A stretch of DNA of 64,000 nt from Ornithodoros turicata (Eukaryota; Arthropoda; Arachnida; Ixodida; Argasidae). Numbering within the stretch: position 1 is the stretch's first letter; each line of letters begins with the position of its first letter. This document shows positions 62,779-64,000 of this stretch, piece by piece. Made by a program: the position numbers and the translations under genes. The notes under the pieces were generated by a model. The model was given only the letters and a program-made list of their open reading frames with translations. It had not been told where the DNA came from and ran no database searches. The stretch is taken from the NCBI RefSeq assembly GCF_037126465.1, contig NC_088208.1, positions 39,718,685 through 39,782,684 of the forward strand. The letters are read 5' to 3'.

Positions 62779-62941
62779 TGTGTTTTTCCTGGATTTTCCT
62801 CAGACGCTTTCAGACATATGTCGGCACAGTTCCCTTAGAAGTCAGCCCAGGACGCACATTCCATCAGGGCGTCAGTCCTGACGTTGCCCACTTCTGTGAG
62901 GCCGACAGCGCGCCCTTTCACCAGAAACACCACCACCACAG
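62779..62941 (+). mobile_element. 5'-truncated SINE (family 1)
   Basis: CAGACGCTTTCAGACATATG, TCGGCACAGTTCCCTTAGAA and GGGCGTCAGTCCTGACGTTG match the 3' body of the copy at 13.1 kb. The tRNA head is missing. Confidence 0.7.
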
Positions 62942-63598
62942 TTACGTACTTTCCAACTTGGCCAGGTTGCCAGAGAAGTTGCAATGCTTGACCACATCGC
63001 GTTACAAAAATATTATTGTGCTCGCCCTAATAACGAATTGCTGGTGCTCGCTGTGTTGGCCTCCGCTTCGGCGAGCGCTTGAACGCAGATCTGAAGAGAG
63101 ACCTTGTTCAAATCGGGTGAACTGGTTCCTACGTTGAATTACGGGTTAGTTGAATTACGGGTAAAGTGGCATAACTTCATAAATAGGTTCCCTACTTGAT
63201 GAATTGTAGATTTGTAGAATATGTAGACTTCAAGAAGTTGTAGATTTTACTCGACCTATCGTCATACTCCATGAATAGGTTCTCTATTTGATGAACTGTA
63301 GATTTGTAGACTTCGCAGTTTCGCAGATTCTTTGAAGAATTCGCAGATTTTACATGTACAGATCTAGCTATCCCCACAGTGTCAAGAGAATATTTTATGC
63401 GGTCGTCGACCGGCTTAAGTGCGTTAGGCCTCTCGAGCCCTGCAAGCAATAGGTGTTCCTCTGACCACTGAACCACCAAGTTGGTCTATCTGCCCTAATA
63501 GCAGTGCTTCATGTAATTAAAAGCTTCATGTTATATAGACTGACACTTTTACGCGCATCAGCCACAAGATGACTCACGAAGGTCCTTTACTCATATCA
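62942..63598. other. no gene seen; short diverged duplication
   Basis: GATGAATTGTAGATTTGTAG near 63198 recurs as GATGAACTGTAGATTTGTAG near 63291, about 93 bp apart, each preceded by AATAGGTTC. Confidence 0.5.
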
Positions 63599-63604
63599 TT
63601 TATT
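63599..63604 (-). terminator. poly(A) signal for the right-edge minus-strand gene
   Basis: TTTATT on the plus strand is AATAAA on the minus strand, about 70 bp past the stop of the exon at 63675-63865. Confidence 0.55.
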
Positions 63605-63674
63605 TGTAACACGTTTCCCAGAACGTATTCCGCGCGTTAACAAACCCTCATGGGCAGGTTAGTGAACCTTTATA

Positions 63675-63865
63675 TTAGACGGCGTTCTTCAAGAAAACCT
63701 TGAAAGAGGCGGTCTGCGTGAATTCGTCCAGAAGCTGAGCCAATTTGTGTTTCAGCTGCTCTTCAAACAGACGGGTCTCTTCCCTGTACCTTCTGAATTC
63801 CACTGGTTGCCTGACGTACTGGTGTAGAGACCTCACATGGTGATCCTCGACTTCGAGGTTTCCTT
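63675..63865 (-). CDS. terminal exon of a gene continuing beyond the window
   Basis: On the minus strand a TTCTTTGCAG acceptor precedes 2 nt plus 62 codons and TAA (63675-63677). The peptide is helical and charged, including RYREETRLFEEQLKHKL and ending TASFKVFLKNAV. The clean acceptor, open phase and poly(A) signal make it a good terminal exon. The helix plus FKVFLK end recalls the C-terminal helix of protein D (FKVLMKRL), so it may be an inverted paralogue, but this is weak. Upstream exons lie right of 64000. Confidence 0.6.
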
Positions 63866-64000
63866 CTGCAAAGAAGATATGCGTTGGGAGCTTGTTTTAT
63901 CATTGTGTTGTCTCGCAGGAAAATCTATAGTGTGTAGATCGAGATTTCACAAGGACTTACAGCTGGGGGGTACTATAGCAAGTCATAATTTCACAACTAG

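Overview
The window looks like nuclear DNA from an arthropod, most likely a tick or another chelicerate. That placement is an inference. It rests on spliced metazoan genes (TMEM177, CXXC1/CFP1, an ASDURF-like prefoldin-like protein), tRNA-headed SINEs in several copies, decayed LINEs and long satellite arrays. No single sequence proves the species.

Layout. 1-5.1 kb: gene-poor, with two small inverted-repeat elements; one is a hAT-type MITE that split a SINE and left a perfect 8-bp target duplication. 5.1-6.6 kb: three-exon TMEM177 on the minus strand. 7.6-10.8 kb: a compact plus-strand locus in which an intronless 611-codon CXXC1 ORF lies wholly inside the first intron of a four-exon, 73-residue ASDURF-like gene. 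11-15 kb: no genes seen, degenerate repeats and a SINE. 15.0-22.8 kb: a ~190/184-bp satellite array broken by a LINE fragment. 22.8-28.9 kb: a decayed ~6.1-kb element with >1.3-kb inverted repeats and a broken protein-primed-type DNA polymerase B remnant (Polinton/Maverick-like), inserted into a satellite unit. 29-37.7 kb: mixed non-coding DNA with SINE-like tRNA heads, simple repeats and a LINE tail. 37.8-47.7 kb: two more satellite arrays (192 bp and ~190 bp) that appear to be diverged relatives of the first array in opposite orientation. 47.7-48.5 kb: a LINE 3' end.

50.0-62.5 kb: a tandem cluster of at least four plus-strand paralogues encoding secreted ~200-240-residue proteins, with one pseudogene remnant. 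All four share two cysteines 59-62 residues apart and an Asp-Trp 21-22 residues after the second cysteine; three carry a basic, furin-like site before the first cysteine. Their alternation of amphipathic strands and helices resembles the TULIP/JHBP/mite group 7 allergen fold, but that family call is tentative. At the right edge, a minus-strand terminal exon of another gene is cut by the window.

Functionally, TMEM177 (cytochrome c oxidase assembly), CFP1 (SET1/COMPASS targeting to CpG islands) and the ASDURF-like protein (prefoldin-like, PAQosome) are housekeeping genes on the left. The right side is a lineage-specific secreted family, and the middle is dominated by satellites and transposons. 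All spliced models were read by eye from splice sites and phase; none has transcript support here.
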